In this document: one piece after another, positions 1 to 8,700 of the stretch
Layout: every line of letters begins with the position of its first letter
Position numbering within the stretch: the stretch's first letter is position 1
DNA from: Lewinella sp039816955
GTDB taxonomy: Bacteria; Bacteroidota; Bacteroidia; Chitinophagales; Saprospiraceae
Direction: 5' to 3'
NCBI GenBank assembly: GCA_039816955.1
Contig: JBCBWU010000102.1
Location: 1-25,697, forward strand
DNA length: 25,697 bases
Program-made: the position numbers and the translations under genes
Notes under the pieces: model-generated
What the model saw: the letters and a program-made list of their open reading frames with translations, nothing else
The model's database searches: none
What the model was told of the DNA's origin: nothing

Positions 1-9
1 ACCTAAAAG

Positions 10-47
10 CATACACCCTAAAGCCATCTCTGACTTCAGGGTGTATG
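10..47 (-). terminator. Hairpin terminator downstream of the TonB-dependent receptor
   Basis: Bases 10-19 (CATACACCCT) pair perfectly with 38-47 (AGGGTGTATG). After one mismatch, 21-23 pair with 34-36, leaving a loop of about 10 bases. Read on the minus strand the stem is followed by CTTTTAGG, a short T-rich run, so it fits a factor-independent terminator for the receptor gene that ends at 109. It could also serve a plus-strand gene lying off the left edge. Confidence 0.55.
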
Positions 48-108
48 TCGCTGTCAAGGACGGGGCTTTTAAGACAGTCCCACGTTTTGCCCTTCTAGAT
101 ATATAGCA

Positions 109-3100
109 CTAGAAGATATAGCGTAGACCTACCTGCAACTGCCAGCGTGAGCCCAGACTGAAGTCGTTGGTAAAGGTGTTCTGCAAGTTGGTGTCGAAGC
201 TGTACGTAGGCGTACCATCCGCAACGCTCACACCAATTGGCTGCGTGTTGGTTGGGAACTGGCGCACACCCCAGTTGCTGTTCACAAAATTGCCAATGTT
301 CAACATATCAAGACTGACCTGAACGACATTCTGATTAGGCAAGATGTAGTCCTGTAGAACCCGTACATCCCAGCGGCTGTACCACGGGCTGAGGATATCG
401 TACTTTTCGGCGTAGCCACCACGGATTCCATTCAGGTATTCATCCTGCTGGATGAAGGCTTCTAGTGCTTGACGCTGCGCATCTTGTGCTGCAACATCAC
501 CTGTGAAGGCCATTTGTTGGATTTCGGTGGTAGTAGGAACGTAGATCAGGTCATTCAGACCAGAACCGTCGCCGTTGATATCACCAGAGTAGGTGTAGGA
601 GAAACGACCACCTTGCGCATACTCGAAAAATGCTGCCACAGTGGTTGCCCAGCTACCGTAAGTAAAGCGTTTGTGAGCCGTACCTACAAAGCGGTGGCGG
701 TTGCCGTAGAGTGAAGGCGTCAAGCGAGCTTGGTTGACGTGGTTGATTGCTGGGTTACGCTCGTAAGCATCACTAGAAATCTCTGCTTCGATTGAGCTCG
801 CATCTTGAGCGTCCAGGAAGTTGTAACCCAAGCTGGTAAACCAGCCATTGTTCCAATTTTTACGAATCTGCAAACTCGCATTGAAAGAGTAACCTTCGTC
901 CGTATTGGTGAATACGTAAGCGTTGGTTGGTCCACCGAATACGGTAGCGCGATCGTCGAACAAGTAAATCGGACGATTATCTACACCCGAAAGCGTACCG
1001 GTTGGCGGCTTAAGGCCGTAGTTACGCACCATCATCGCGTTGATATCCTTGGTGTACACGAGGTCGGCAGAAATGGTCCAGCCATTGGCCTTGCGGTCGA
1101 TACCGAGGTTAGAACGCCATACTTGCGGGAACTGGAATTCTGGCTCCGTAACTGTGTAGAAGAAGAAGTTCGGGTTGGCCACCTGGTTGCCCAACCATAC
1201 GAATGGGAAACGACCGGTGAACAGACCAGAACCACCACGAAGAATAGTGCTCTGTGTACCAGAAATGTCGTAGTTAAAGCCTACCCGTGGAGAGATCAAA
1301 GGCGCATTATCTGGAAGCACCGTGTGATCAAAAAAGACCGGATTGCCTTCGGTATCGAAGTACTCGATAGTTGGATCATAACAACAGTTGCGATCCAGAT
1401 TTTCTTTGATCTTTTCTTCGGTGTCGAAGTACAGTGGCATATCCATACGTACACCCAAAGTCAGCTTGAACTGATCGCTCAAGTCAATCTCATCCTGGAT
1501 ATAGAGCGCAAACTGACCCACATTGGTTTCCGCTAGGGCCCAACCGGTATCTTCATAACCACCCTGGCCACCTTCGTTGTTGGCATCAAAAATACCTTGA
1601 GCGGCAGCAACCGCCGCATCCAATGCGCCAGCACGAATGCTATCCACAAAAGCTTCTGGGCTTTGCGCTCCCGGTAGGAAAGGACCAAAGGCGCCATCGT
1701 ACAAGCCCAGGTTGAAGCTGTTGTCAAATTCGAAACGCTCCAGACTGGCACCAATGGTCAAAGTGTGCTTGTTTAGGAATACATTCAGGTTGTTGGTCAC
1801 TTGGTATACGTCCTGATCCAGGTTGTTATTTACGGAAAACGGCTCGTGACCCGCTACGATATAGTTAATACCATCCCGTTGGATCAAGATGGATGGAAAC
1901 GGCGTACTAAACGGATCGCGAGAGTCGCGGAAAGCCGTATAACCTAACTGTAGTTTATTTGAAACCTTATCGCTGATCAAAGCACGGTGTTCTACAATAG
2001 CCGAGTGAATCACGTTGTTGATCGCGTAACCACTGTTTTGGAATTGTAGTGTAGTGGCATCGGGACCACGACGACCCAGTGCGAAGGGGTGCGCTGGCTT
2101 TTCTTTGGTGGCATCCAAGAAGTTATAAGTGGCCGTTAAGGTCTGGTTCTGGGCAATGTTCCAGTCCAACTTGAAAATGCCTTTTACGTTGTCTTGGTCA
2201 AATAAGAAGTTTTCGTAAGGACCTGTCTCGTACTGGTAGCGCTCGAAGAGGGCATCAGAGATCGCCTCCAAATCGCTCGCCTCCACGCGAGATACTTGCT
2301 CACCACCAACACCCGGACGGGAAGCGATAAAGTTAGATCCCAGATCACTACGATCTTCGATTTCCGCATTGGCGAAGAAGAACAACTTGTTCTTGATGAT
2401 TGGACCACCGATGCTGAAACCAGCCTGTAGCTGAGAAAGCTCTGGAACGAAGATGTCATCACCAGCTACTCTTGATCCAGTCAAGTCTTGGTTACGAGTG
2501 AAAGCAAAAACAGTACCCTTGAAGTCATTGGTACCACTCTTGGTCACAGCGTTTACTGCGGCGCCGGTAAAACCAGCTTGCGTTACGTCATAGGGTGCAA
2601 TGTTCACCTGAATTTGGTCGATTGCATCCAATGAGATCGGCTGAGCATCCGTCTGACCGCCAGGAGTGGCCGCATCCAGACCGAATGGGTTGTTGAAAAT
2701 CGAACCGTCCAGACTGAAGTTGTTGAACTGGTCATTACGACCGGCAAAACTGTTGCCGTCCGAGGCCGGAGTCAAGCGAGTGTAGTCAGAGGCAGAACGG
2801 GTAATTGTTGGCAGGCGTGTTAATTCGGTGCTTCCAACCAGGGTGGCTACACCAGTCCGGTCACGGTTGACGTTCGGATCGGCTACGCCTGTTACTACTA
2901 CTTCATCCAGTTGGACACCGGAAGCGAGTTCGAAGTCAAGACGAGCGGTTTGGCCCAGTGCCAGGTAGATACCCTCTTGTTTTTCGTCGTCGTAGCCTAC
3001 GTAGGAAGCGGTCAGTGCGTAGGGACCACCTACGCGAAGATTCGGTAGCGTAAAACGGCCGTCAATGTTGGTCGTGGTACCGAATTCAGTACCGGTTGAG

Positions 3101-3252
3101 GTGTTCACTGCTACAATTGTAGCGCCAATCAAGGGTTCTCCTCCTTGATCCGTAATAGAGCCTGTGATGGTGGCGGTAGTAACCTGCGCCCAGAGGCCGG
3201 TCGTACCTGCCAATATCATGACAAGCATTAATGGTAAACGTAAAAGTTTCAT
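109..3252 (-). CDS. TonB-dependent receptor, Oar-like, with carboxypeptidase-regulatory-like N-domain
   Basis: This is an outer-membrane receptor of 1047 residues, expected to import or bind a large substrate using energy from TonB. A signal peptide covers about residues 1-23, ending in LWAQ. A carboxypeptidase-regulatory-like beta-sandwich domain follows (about 27-110, with GATIVAVN and NIDGRFTLPNL). The LDEVVVTG stretch at 115-122 resembles the linker before the plug in this family. The plug region (about 125-240, with DAIDQIQVNIAPYDV and FTGAAVNAVTKSGTN) is Oar-type, and a long beta-barrel ends in LRYIF with the usual terminal aromatic residue. A Cys-Cys pair (DRNCCYDP) sits in a probable surface loop. 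No SusD-like partner is adjacent, so polysaccharide uptake is not indicated and the substrate is unknown. The gene is divergent from ppk1, and a TAATTTTG -7-like word lies 33 bases before the start codon. Confidence 0.93.
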   Translation of the reverse strand: MKLLRLPLMLVMILAGTTGLWAQVTTATITGSITDQGGEPLIGATIVAVNTSTGTEFGTTTNIDGRFTLPNLRVGGPYALTASYVGYDDEKQEGIYLALGQTARLDFELASGVQLDEVVVTGVADPNVNRDRTGVATLVGSTELTRLPTITRSASDYTRLTPASDGNSFAGRNDQFNNFSLDGSIFNNPFGLDAATPGGQTDAQPISLDAIDQIQVNIAPYDVTQAGFTGAAVNAVTKSGTNDFKGTVFAFTRNQDLTGSRVAGDDIFVPELSQLQAGFSIGGPIIKNKLFFFANAEIEDRSDLGSNFIASRPGVGGEQVSRVEASDLEAISDALFERYQYETGPYENFLFDQDNVKGIFKLDWNIAQNQTLTATYNFLDATKEKPAHPFALGRRGPDATTLQFQNSGYAINNVIHSAIVEHRALISDKVSNKLQLGYTAFRDSRDPFSTPFPSILIQRDGINYIVAGHEPFSVNNNLDQDVYQVTNNLNVFLNKHTLTIGASLERFEFDNSFNLGLYDGAFGPFLPGAQSPEAFVDSIRAGALDAAVAAAQGIFDANNEGGQGGYEDTGWALAETNVGQFALYIQDEIDLSDQFKLTLGVRMDMPLYFDTEEKIKENLDRNCCYDPTIEYFDTEGNPVFFDHTVLPDNAPLISPRVGFNYDISGTQSTILRGGSGLFTGRFPFVWLGNQVANPNFFFYTVTEPEFQFPQVWRSNLGIDRKANGWTISADLVYTKDINAMMVRNYGLKPPTGTLSGVDNRPIYLFDDRATVFGGPTNAYVFTNTDEGYSFNASLQIRKNWNNGWFTSLGYNFLDAQDASSIEAEISSDAYERNPAINHVNQARLTPSLYGNRHRFVGTAHKRFTYGSWATTVAAFFEYAQGGRFSYTYSGDINGDGSGLNDLIYVPTTTEIQQMAFTGDVAAQDAQRQALEAFIQQDEYLNGIRGGYAEKYDILSPWYSRWDVRVLQDYILPNQNVVQVSLDMLNIGNFVNSNWGVRQFPTNTQPIGVSVADGTPTYSFDTNLQNTFTNDFSLGSRWQLQVGLRYIF

Positions 3253-3284
3253 AAGGTGGAATCGTTGTGAGTAAAAAGATGAAA

Positions 3285-3292
3285 CAAAATTA
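3285..3292 (-). promoter_or_regulatory. -7 promoter word (TAATTTTG) for the TonB-dependent receptor
   Basis: The minus strand reads TAATTTTG, an exact match to the Bacteroidota housekeeping -7 consensus TAnnTTTG, 33 bases ahead of the receptor start. No TTTG/TTG -33 element lies at the usual 19-21 base spacing; the nearest CAA (TTG on the minus strand) is at 3318, 25 bases away. The call rests on the -7 match and position only. Confidence 0.35.
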
Positions 3293-3473
3293 GACCCTAG
3301 TCTTCATTTTTGCCTAGCAATCAGCTAACATTCGTTTAATAATTAATAATTAATTTACAATGAGTTAACATTAATCCGATCACTTTACGATTCCTTGAGA
3401 ATTATTGGTTTGTGCTGTTCAGCAAAGCAAAAGATGCTCTACCTTAGGCCTCTGATTTGATCAAAATAGGGAC

Positions 3474-5495
3474 ATGGAGCAAACTTATCCGAAGTATTTA
3501 GCACGTGATATCAGCTGGTTACATTTCAACTACCGAGTCTTGCAAGAGGCCATGGACGAAACGGTACCCCTGTACGAGCGGCTCAAGTTTCTAGCAATTT
3601 ACAGCTCTAACTTGGAGGAGTTTTTTCGAGTGCGGGTTTCTTCCATGCGTTCGTTCAAAGATCTCAAGAAAGCGGACCGTAAGCGACTATTGAATGTCAA
3701 GCCAAAGAAGATTCTCAAAGAAATCTTGGAATTGGTGCAGTGGCAACAACGACAGTTCGGACACGTTTTCCGTGAAGATATTTTACCCGCATTACAAGAA
3801 CACGGTATCTACCTGGTGACCGCGAACCGTTTGGGCGCCGAGCAGCGAGCCTACCTGCGGAAATACTTCATCGAGGAGGTACAACCAAAGTTGGAAAGAC
3901 AGAACTGTGATGATAAGGTTCCCTTTCTGGAAAACCGACAACCCTACTTTATTCTGGAGCTTGAGGAAGGGCGATCCTGGGAGGTACTCAATATTCCCAG
4001 CGATAAGTTACCGCGTTTTTTGACCATACCCACGAAAGCAGACGGGCACTACCTTATTTATTTGGATGATGTGATTCGTGTAGGCTTACCAGATTTTATC
4101 GGCACTGAGAGTGTGAAGGCTTACAGTGTAAAGGTTTCCCGCGATGCAGAACTTTACATTGATGATGAATACAGTGGCGACCTACTGGAAAAAATAAAAA
4201 GTTCACTGGCGAATCGAGATGGGGGGCTACCCACTCGGTTTCTTTATGATCAGTCCATGCCCAAGGAGCTACTAAGAGAGGTGCGTAAAACCCTCGGGCT
4301 TTCCAAGTACGACTTGATTCCCGGCAGCCGCTATCACAACTTTAATGACTTCTTCGGTTTTCCTGATCCTTCCAATAATCCAGGGCTGCACGACGAGGAT
4401 TGGCCACCGCTGGAGCATCCGGTGCTAGCCAATGCGGAGTCACTTTTGGAGACCATTCGTAGTAAAGATCAAATGCTGCACTTTCCGTACCAAAAGTATG
4501 ATTATGTGCCAGCTGTTATCGCTGAGGCTGCTCAGGATCCGGATGTGGAGCGCCTGCGGATAACTTTGTATCGTGTAGCGAGTAAGTCAGCAGTAGTAGA
4601 GGCTTTGTTGCAGGCGCTAGAAGCGGGTAAAAAAGTAGAGGTCTTCGTAGAGGCTAAAGCCCGATTTGATGAGGCCTCTAATCTTTTCTGGGGGGAGGAA
4701 TTGCGTAAGGCCGGAGCGGAAGTTCGCTATAGCTTCCCGGGTATCAAAGTACACACTAAGCTCTTGCTCATTGAGGCGAAGGAAAAAGCCAATGTTGCTT
4801 ATCTCGGAACGGGTAATTTTAATGAAAAGACTGCTAAGCTTTACGCAGATCACGCTTTACTTACCGCAAATGAGCAACTGACGATTGACGTTCGGCAAGT
4901 ATTCGAATTGCTAGCGGGACAGTTGATCATGCCAAAAACCAAGGAGTTGTTAGTAGCGCCCTTTACTTTACGCAGTAAGTTGATAAAGAAAATTGACCGA
5001 GAGATCAAGCACGCTCAGGCGGGTAAGCCGGCTCGAATATTTCTCAAGATGAACTCCCTGGAAGAGCGAGGTATTATTGATAAACTCTACGAAGCGAGTA
5101 ATGCAGGCGTTCAGGTTCAGCTCATCGTTCGGGGTATTTGCTGCTTGGTGCCAGGAGTGCCGGGGCAAAGTGAGAATATCACGGTGATCAGTATTCTGGA
5201 TCGCCTTTTGGAACACGCTCGCATCTATCATTTTCACAATAACGGAAAAGAAGAGTGGTACACTGCTTCGGCAGATTGGATGGAACGTAATTTATTCCGT
5301 CGAGTAGAGGTTGCGATGCCGATTTTTGACGAAGACTTGCGGGATGATTTACGCAAGCTTATGGATCTGCAATGGTCGGATAATACCAAGGCTCGGGTCA
5401 TTAATGCTGAACAGGATAATGCTTATCGGCCCAGAGCTGAGGATGATGTGGCGGTACGGGCGCAACGTGATTTTTACAATTATTTGCAGGCTTAA
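3474..5495 (+). CDS. ppk1: Polyphosphate kinase 1
   Basis: PPK1 reversibly transfers the gamma-phosphate of ATP onto inorganic polyphosphate. At 673 residues it is close to the usual family length of about 690. The N-terminal domain begins with the typical YLARDISWLHFNYRVLQEA and continues with LAIYSSNLEEFFRVRV. The two catalytic-domain histidines of the family are visible: H427 in KVHTKLLLIEA, the autophosphorylated residue in E. coli numbering H435, and H581 in LLEHARIYHF, equivalent to H592. The nucleotide and polyphosphate site motifs GTGNFNEKTAKLYADHAL and the C-terminal ADWMERNLFRRVE are intact. Its stop codon lies inside a perfect 16-bp inverted repeat. The next genes on the same strand are btaA- and btaB-like, so a shared phosphate-stress role is plausible but inferred. 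Confidence 0.96.
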   Translation: MEQTYPKYLARDISWLHFNYRVLQEAMDETVPLYERLKFLAIYSSNLEEFFRVRVSSMRSFKDLKKADRKRLLNVKPKKILKEILELVQWQQRQFGHVFREDILPALQEHGIYLVTANRLGAEQRAYLRKYFIEEVQPKLERQNCDDKVPFLENRQPYFILELEEGRSWEVLNIPSDKLPRFLTIPTKADGHYLIYLDDVIRVGLPDFIGTESVKAYSVKVSRDAELYIDDEYSGDLLEKIKSSLANRDGGLPTRFLYDQSMPKELLREVRKTLGLSKYDLIPGSRYHNFNDFFGFPDPSNNPGLHDEDWPPLEHPVLANAESLLETIRSKDQMLHFPYQKYDYVPAVIAEAAQDPDVERLRITLYRVASKSAVVEALLQALEAGKKVEVFVEAKARFDEASNLFWGEELRKAGAEVRYSFPGIKVHTKLLLIEAKEKANVAYLGTGNFNEKTAKLYADHALLTANEQLTIDVRQVFELLAGQLIMPKTKELLVAPFTLRSKLIKKIDREIKHAQAGKPARIFLKMNSLEERGIIDKLYEASNAGVQVQLIVRGICCLVPGVPGQSENITVISILDRLLEHARIYHFHNNGKEEWYTASADWMERNLFRRVEVAMPIFDEDLRDDLRKLMDLQWSDNTKARVINAEQDNAYRPRAEDDVAVRAQRDFYNYLQA

Positions 5496-5554
5496 GTAGT
5501 TCACGGATATTGTGCTACCAACGGTTATGTCGTTTAATTCCGTGAACTACTTAA
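5492..5554. repeat. Perfect 16-bp inverted repeat spanning the ppk1 stop codon
   Basis: TTAAGTAGTTCACGGA at 5492-5507 is repeated as its exact reverse complement at 5539-5554, separated by 31 bases. The left arm contains the ppk1 TAA stop (5493-5495). No T-run follows on either strand, so it is not a textbook intrinsic terminator. It could form an RNA stem that protects the ppk1 mRNA end or controls read-through into btaA, or it could be a protein-binding dyad. Both outer ends are TTAA, which also leaves open a small relic of a transposable element. Confidence 0.7.
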
Positions 5555-5624
5555 CTTCCACTTTACGAAAACTTAGGATACATATAACTGGTAGTCTTCG
5601 GTGCATCCCTAAAGTCGCGGCTAA

Positions 5625-5639
5625 TTTCACGAAGTGAAA
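5625..5639 (+). promoter_or_regulatory. Short palindrome overlapping the btaA start codon
   Basis: TTTCAC (5625-5630), GAA, GTGAAA (5634-5639) is a 6-bp perfect dyad whose right arm begins with the GTG start codon of the next gene. As RNA it would be a small weak hairpin over the initiation site; as DNA it could be an operator half-site pair. No function is shown by the sequence alone. Confidence 0.3.
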
Positions 5640-6815
5640 AAATCGAATGCCGTGAAGTACGTTCATCGACTGCAAAACTGGATGTTTCGCCAAGTCCACG
5701 AGAATAATCTTATCTACAATACCTGCTGGGAAAATCCACGCTGCGATCGTGATCTACTGGAGTTTGGTCCAGATAGTGAAATTGTGATGATAACCAGCGC
5801 GGGCTGTAATGCGCTGGACTACCTGCTTGATGATCCTGCTCAGGTACACTGTGTGGACATGAATCCACGGCAAAATGCGCTCTTAGAACTCAAGAAAGCC
5901 AGTATCAAAACCTTGGACTTTGTCGATCACTTCTCGCTGTTTGGTGAGGGAAGAAATCCACAGTTCTCGGAGCTCTATAAGGAGAAAATGCGAAACGAAA
6001 TCCCGGAATATGCTCAGGTTATTTGGGATCGTTGGCAACACTACTTCTCAGGCACCAAGGGGCGTAAATCGTTTTATCACTATGGTACTTCGGGTACCTT
6101 GGCCTGGTTGTTTAGGGGGTATTTCAAGGCTCGTCCGAAAATTTATCGAGAACTGCAGGCCTTGTTTGCTTCCGAAAACATGGAAGAGCAGCGTCGACGC
6201 TATGATGCAATTGAGCCTCGTATTATCAATCAATTAGCACATTGGATCGTGAATCGCCATTTCACCATGTGTCTAATTGGCGTACCACAAAGCCAGCAAG
6301 CATTGTTTAAAGATGAATACGAGCAAGGGGTGACTGGCTTTTTAAAGGAGTGTTTACGTCAAGTATTTCGCCATCATCCGATCAAGGAAAACTACTTCTG
6401 GCAACTTTATTTTTTGGGTAAATACCCCGCTAATTGCGCTCCGAACTACCTGCTCGAGGAACACTTTGACACGCTACGGAGCCGGGTAGACCGAATATCG
6501 AATTACAATACTACTGTGACTCAATTTCTACGTGATAAGCCTGGGAAGTATTCCCATTTTATCATGCTTGACCATCAGGATTGGTTAGCGGAAAATGATC
6601 GTGAGGCTTTAGCGGAGGAGTGGAGAACCATTTTAGCGAATAGCCGTGCTGGGACTCGAATTATCCTGCGTTCGGCGGCAAAGGAAGTAAGTTTCATTCC
6701 ACCATTCGTATATGATCAAGTACGTTTTATTGAGCAAGAGAACCTCAGGGTCAGCCATGCTGCTGATCGCGTTGGTACCTACGCCAGCGTATGCCTAGGC
6801 ATTGTGAAAGAATAA
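5634..6815 (+). CDS. btaA: BtaA-type S-adenosylmethionine:diacylglycerol 3-amino-3-carboxypropyltransferase (DUF3419)
   Basis: BtaA enzymes move the aminocarboxypropyl group of S-adenosylmethionine onto diacylglycerol to give diacylglyceryl-homoserine, the first step to betaine lipids (DGTS). The 393 residues carry family motifs: YNTCWENP (28-35), the SAM-site stretch ITSAGCNALDYLL (53-65) and VDMNPRQNALLELK (74-87). The later conserved segments ISNYNTTVTQFLRD and SHFIMLDHQDWL are also present. Length agrees with the Rhodobacter enzyme (about 415). The GTG start is favoured because an in-frame TAA lies at 5622-5624, no ATG precedes the first motif except M17, and residues 1-27 look like family sequence. 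A BtaB-type methyltransferase begins 35 bases downstream, which supports the betaine-lipid reading. No TAnnTTTG promoter word was found in 5496-5633, so transcription may enter from ppk1. Confidence 0.85.
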   Translation: MKKSNAVKYVHRLQNWMFRQVHENNLIYNTCWENPRCDRDLLEFGPDSEIVMITSAGCNALDYLLDDPAQVHCVDMNPRQNALLELKKASIKTLDFVDHFSLFGEGRNPQFSELYKEKMRNEIPEYAQVIWDRWQHYFSGTKGRKSFYHYGTSGTLAWLFRGYFKARPKIYRELQALFASENMEEQRRRYDAIEPRIINQLAHWIVNRHFTMCLIGVPQSQQALFKDEYEQGVTGFLKECLRQVFRHHPIKENYFWQLYFLGKYPANCAPNYLLEEHFDTLRSRVDRISNYNTTVTQFLRDKPGKYSHFIMLDHQDWLAENDREALAEEWRTILANSRAGTRIILRSAAKEVSFIPPFVYDQVRFIEQENLRVSHAADRVGTYASVCLGIVKE

Positions 6816-6850
6816 GGGGAAGAGGAATTCAACAATAACTACTCGCATTG

Positions 6851-7486
6851 ATGAGCACAAAAAAGGCCAGTCGCCAGCAGGAAGAGCGCATTAAGAACTA
6901 CTACACCTTCCAGTCACGGATTTATGATTTGACTCGCTGGTCATTTCTGTTTGGGCGTACTGCTATTCTAAATTGGCTGCCTTTTGAATACGAGCAGCCC
7001 TTTCATTTACTGGAGGTAGGTTGTGGTACCGGACGAAACTTACAGCGCCTGCAAAGGCGATTTCCGGAGGCTCGTCTTAGTGGGATGGATGTGTCGAAAG
7101 ATATGCTGCAACAAGCCAATCATCGACTTCGCAATCAACCTGGTATCATTTTGCTGGAACAAGCCTACGGTGATGAGTTCTATACCTGGACGGGTAAATT
7201 AGACGCTATTCTATTCTCTTATTCCCTGACGATGATCAATCCACAGTGGAAGGCACTCATCAATCAGGCATATAAGGATTTACGCCCTGGCGGCTACCTA
7301 GCAGTTGTTGATTTTCACAACTCCAAAGTTCCCTTTTTTAAACGACATATGTCGGGCCATCACGTACGGATGGATGGGCATTTGCTACCCGTTCTGGAAG
7401 ACAATTTTCAACCGGTTATGGCAAAAGTGAAGCAAGCCTACTTGGGGGTGTGGGAATACTTCCTCTTTGTAGGGAAAAAGATCTAA
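6851..7486 (+). CDS. btaB: BtaB-type SAM-dependent N-methyltransferase
   Basis: BtaB methylates the amino group of diacylglyceryl-homoserine three times, completing DGTS. The product has 211 residues from ATG 6851, matching the small size of bacterial BtaB (about 210); a TTG just upstream at 6848 is a less likely start. It has the class I methyltransferase motif I LEVGCGTGRN (54-63), the acidic end of strand 2 in LSGMDVSKDML, motif IV-like DAILFSYSLTMI and the post-motif LRPGGYLAVVDFH. The N-terminal YYTFQSRIYDLTRWSFLFGR resembles the BtaB pattern of an aromatic/IYD stretch before FLFGR. It sits 35 bases after btaA on the same strand, so the two are very likely cotranscribed. Without the neighbour it could only be called a generic methyltransferase. 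Confidence 0.8.
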   Translation: MSTKKASRQQEERIKNYYTFQSRIYDLTRWSFLFGRTAILNWLPFEYEQPFHLLEVGCGTGRNLQRLQRRFPEARLSGMDVSKDMLQQANHRLRNQPGIILLEQAYGDEFYTWTGKLDAILFSYSLTMINPQWKALINQAYKDLRPGGYLAVVDFHNSKVPFFKRHMSGHHVRMDGHLLPVLEDNFQPVMAKVKQAYLGVWEYFLFVGKKI

Positions 7487-7512
7487 GTATTTAAGCTGAC
7501 GCAGACTGGTTC

Positions 7513-8544
7513 CTAATTCTCTCCGTTGGAATCTTTACGATCGTAACGCTCTACCTTACGACGTCCTTTTAGTGGCACGTAGCGGTAAGGCCGACCCTGA
7601 AAATCTGATACTAGAGAATCCAGGCTGTAAGACAGGGCATTGAGATTGGTATACAACTCTTCATCCTGTAGCAACATGCCCAGTGTACCTTCCCCAGCTT
7701 TTAGTTGACCAACGAGTTCATCGACACCCCCCAAAGCAGTATTAGCGGTGCTCAAAGTCTCGTTAAGCTTAGTAATCGTTGCTTTTGCTTCCGTCACCGC
7801 TTCGTCTAAGCGGGCATCTACCATTTGCTGGCTGAGGGTATCCGTATTGCTAATAATACCCGCAATAGCTTGGCGTTGCTCTTCGAGTGTTTCTGTCAAT
7901 TGAGCAATATTGGCTAGGGTGGATTCCAGTGCAGGAGAAGAGCGTTGCAGCATTACATTCATGCGCCCGGTGGCGGCATTGAGATTACTCATGGTTCCGC
8001 GCAAATCTCGCACCGTCTCTGCTAAAGGCCCCTTACTGTTTTCGTCAAGTAGACCCTTGTTTAAGGAGTCCACTGCTTCCAGTAGGCCAGCGCGTAGTTG
8101 TTCGATATAGGAGCCTAGACCACCATCACCGAGCATGGATTCAACAATGCCACGGGTCAGGCCCTGGAAGGTATCACCACTTTCGGCACAATTGGCACCG
8201 GAACAAGGGGTGGCATAGTCGAGGATAATGGCCATGTCACCAAGTGGACTCACCGTAGCTAGCACTGCCCGGGTATCTTTCGGTAGCGGGGCATCTCGTT
8301 CAATGGTAAGGGTTAATTTGACGCGTCGATCCTCTGTACTTAGGTCTCTGGCAGACACGGAGCCTACACTAACACCACTAATCTGCACAGGAGTACCAAT
8401 TTGGACACCAGCTACATTATCATAGTAGGCATAGTAAGTTTGAGCATCGCTGAGGATGTTACTACCCTGGATATATTTGATACCCCACAAGCTGAGGAAT
8501 ATTGCTACTAAGGCTAGCAAACCGGTGCGTACTTCTGGTGACAT
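7513..8544 (-). CDS. mlaD: MlaD family (MCE domain) lipid transport protein
   Basis: MCE proteins are inner-membrane-anchored periplasmic rings or tubes that carry phospholipid between the membranes with an MlaE/MlaF ABC transporter. In the 343 residues an uncleaved N-terminal membrane helix (about 6-25) is followed by one MCE domain (about 36-111), with the hallmark GTPVQISGVSVGSV (50-63) and LGDMAIILDY. A short Cys-X4-Cys loop (C114, C119) follows. The C-terminal half (about 145-310) is heptad-like and probably a long helical needle, as in other MCE proteins. It lies 156 bases downstream of the amidase on the same strand, with its own -7 promoter word. No mlaE or mlaF is in the window, so its ABC partners must be encoded elsewhere. 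Confidence 0.88.
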   Translation of the reverse strand: MSPEVRTGLLALVAIFLSLWGIKYIQGSNILSDAQTYYAYYDNVAGVQIGTPVQISGVSVGSVSARDLSTEDRRVKLTLTIERDAPLPKDTRAVLATVSPLGDMAIILDYATPCSGANCAESGDTFQGLTRGIVESMLGDGGLGSYIEQLRAGLLEAVDSLNKGLLDENSKGPLAETVRDLRGTMSNLNAATGRMNVMLQRSSPALESTLANIAQLTETLEEQRQAIAGIISNTDTLSQQMVDARLDEAVTEAKATITKLNETLSTANTALGGVDELVGQLKAGEGTLGMLLQDEELYTNLNALSYSLDSLVSDFQGRPYRYVPLKGRRKVERYDRKDSNGEN

Positions 8545-8564
8545 ACTTTTGAAATTTGCGGCGG

Positions 8565-8572
8565 CAAAGGTA
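8565..8572 (-). promoter_or_regulatory. -7 promoter word (TACCTTTG) before mlaD
   Basis: The minus strand reads TACCTTTG, an exact TAnnTTTG match, 21 bases ahead of the mlaD start codon. This would give a short leader. No -33 TTG sits at standard spacing. It suggests mlaD can be transcribed separately from the amidase gene upstream. Confidence 0.35.
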
Positions 8573-8700
8573 CTTCTTTTACCCCAAATAGTGCACAGAT
8601 CCGGCCAGGCCTCTTGTGCACCACTAACCCCAAAAGAACAGCGCTAAGGACAGAGGGGTTTACGAATGTGGAAAATTAGCTACAGGGAATCCGCTCTGGT

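Noticed and set aside
805..1536. Long open frame on the plus strand opposite the TonB-dependent receptor
   Set aside because: It is antisense to a well-supported receptor gene. Its translation is Val/Arg/Thr-rich low-complexity shadow sequence without signal peptide or domain, so it is not a gene.
3330..3365. AT-rich stretch with repeated TTAATAATTAAT as a possible replication origin
   Set aside because: No DnaA boxes, iterons or neighbouring replication genes; the run fits an ordinary AT-rich divergent promoter region.
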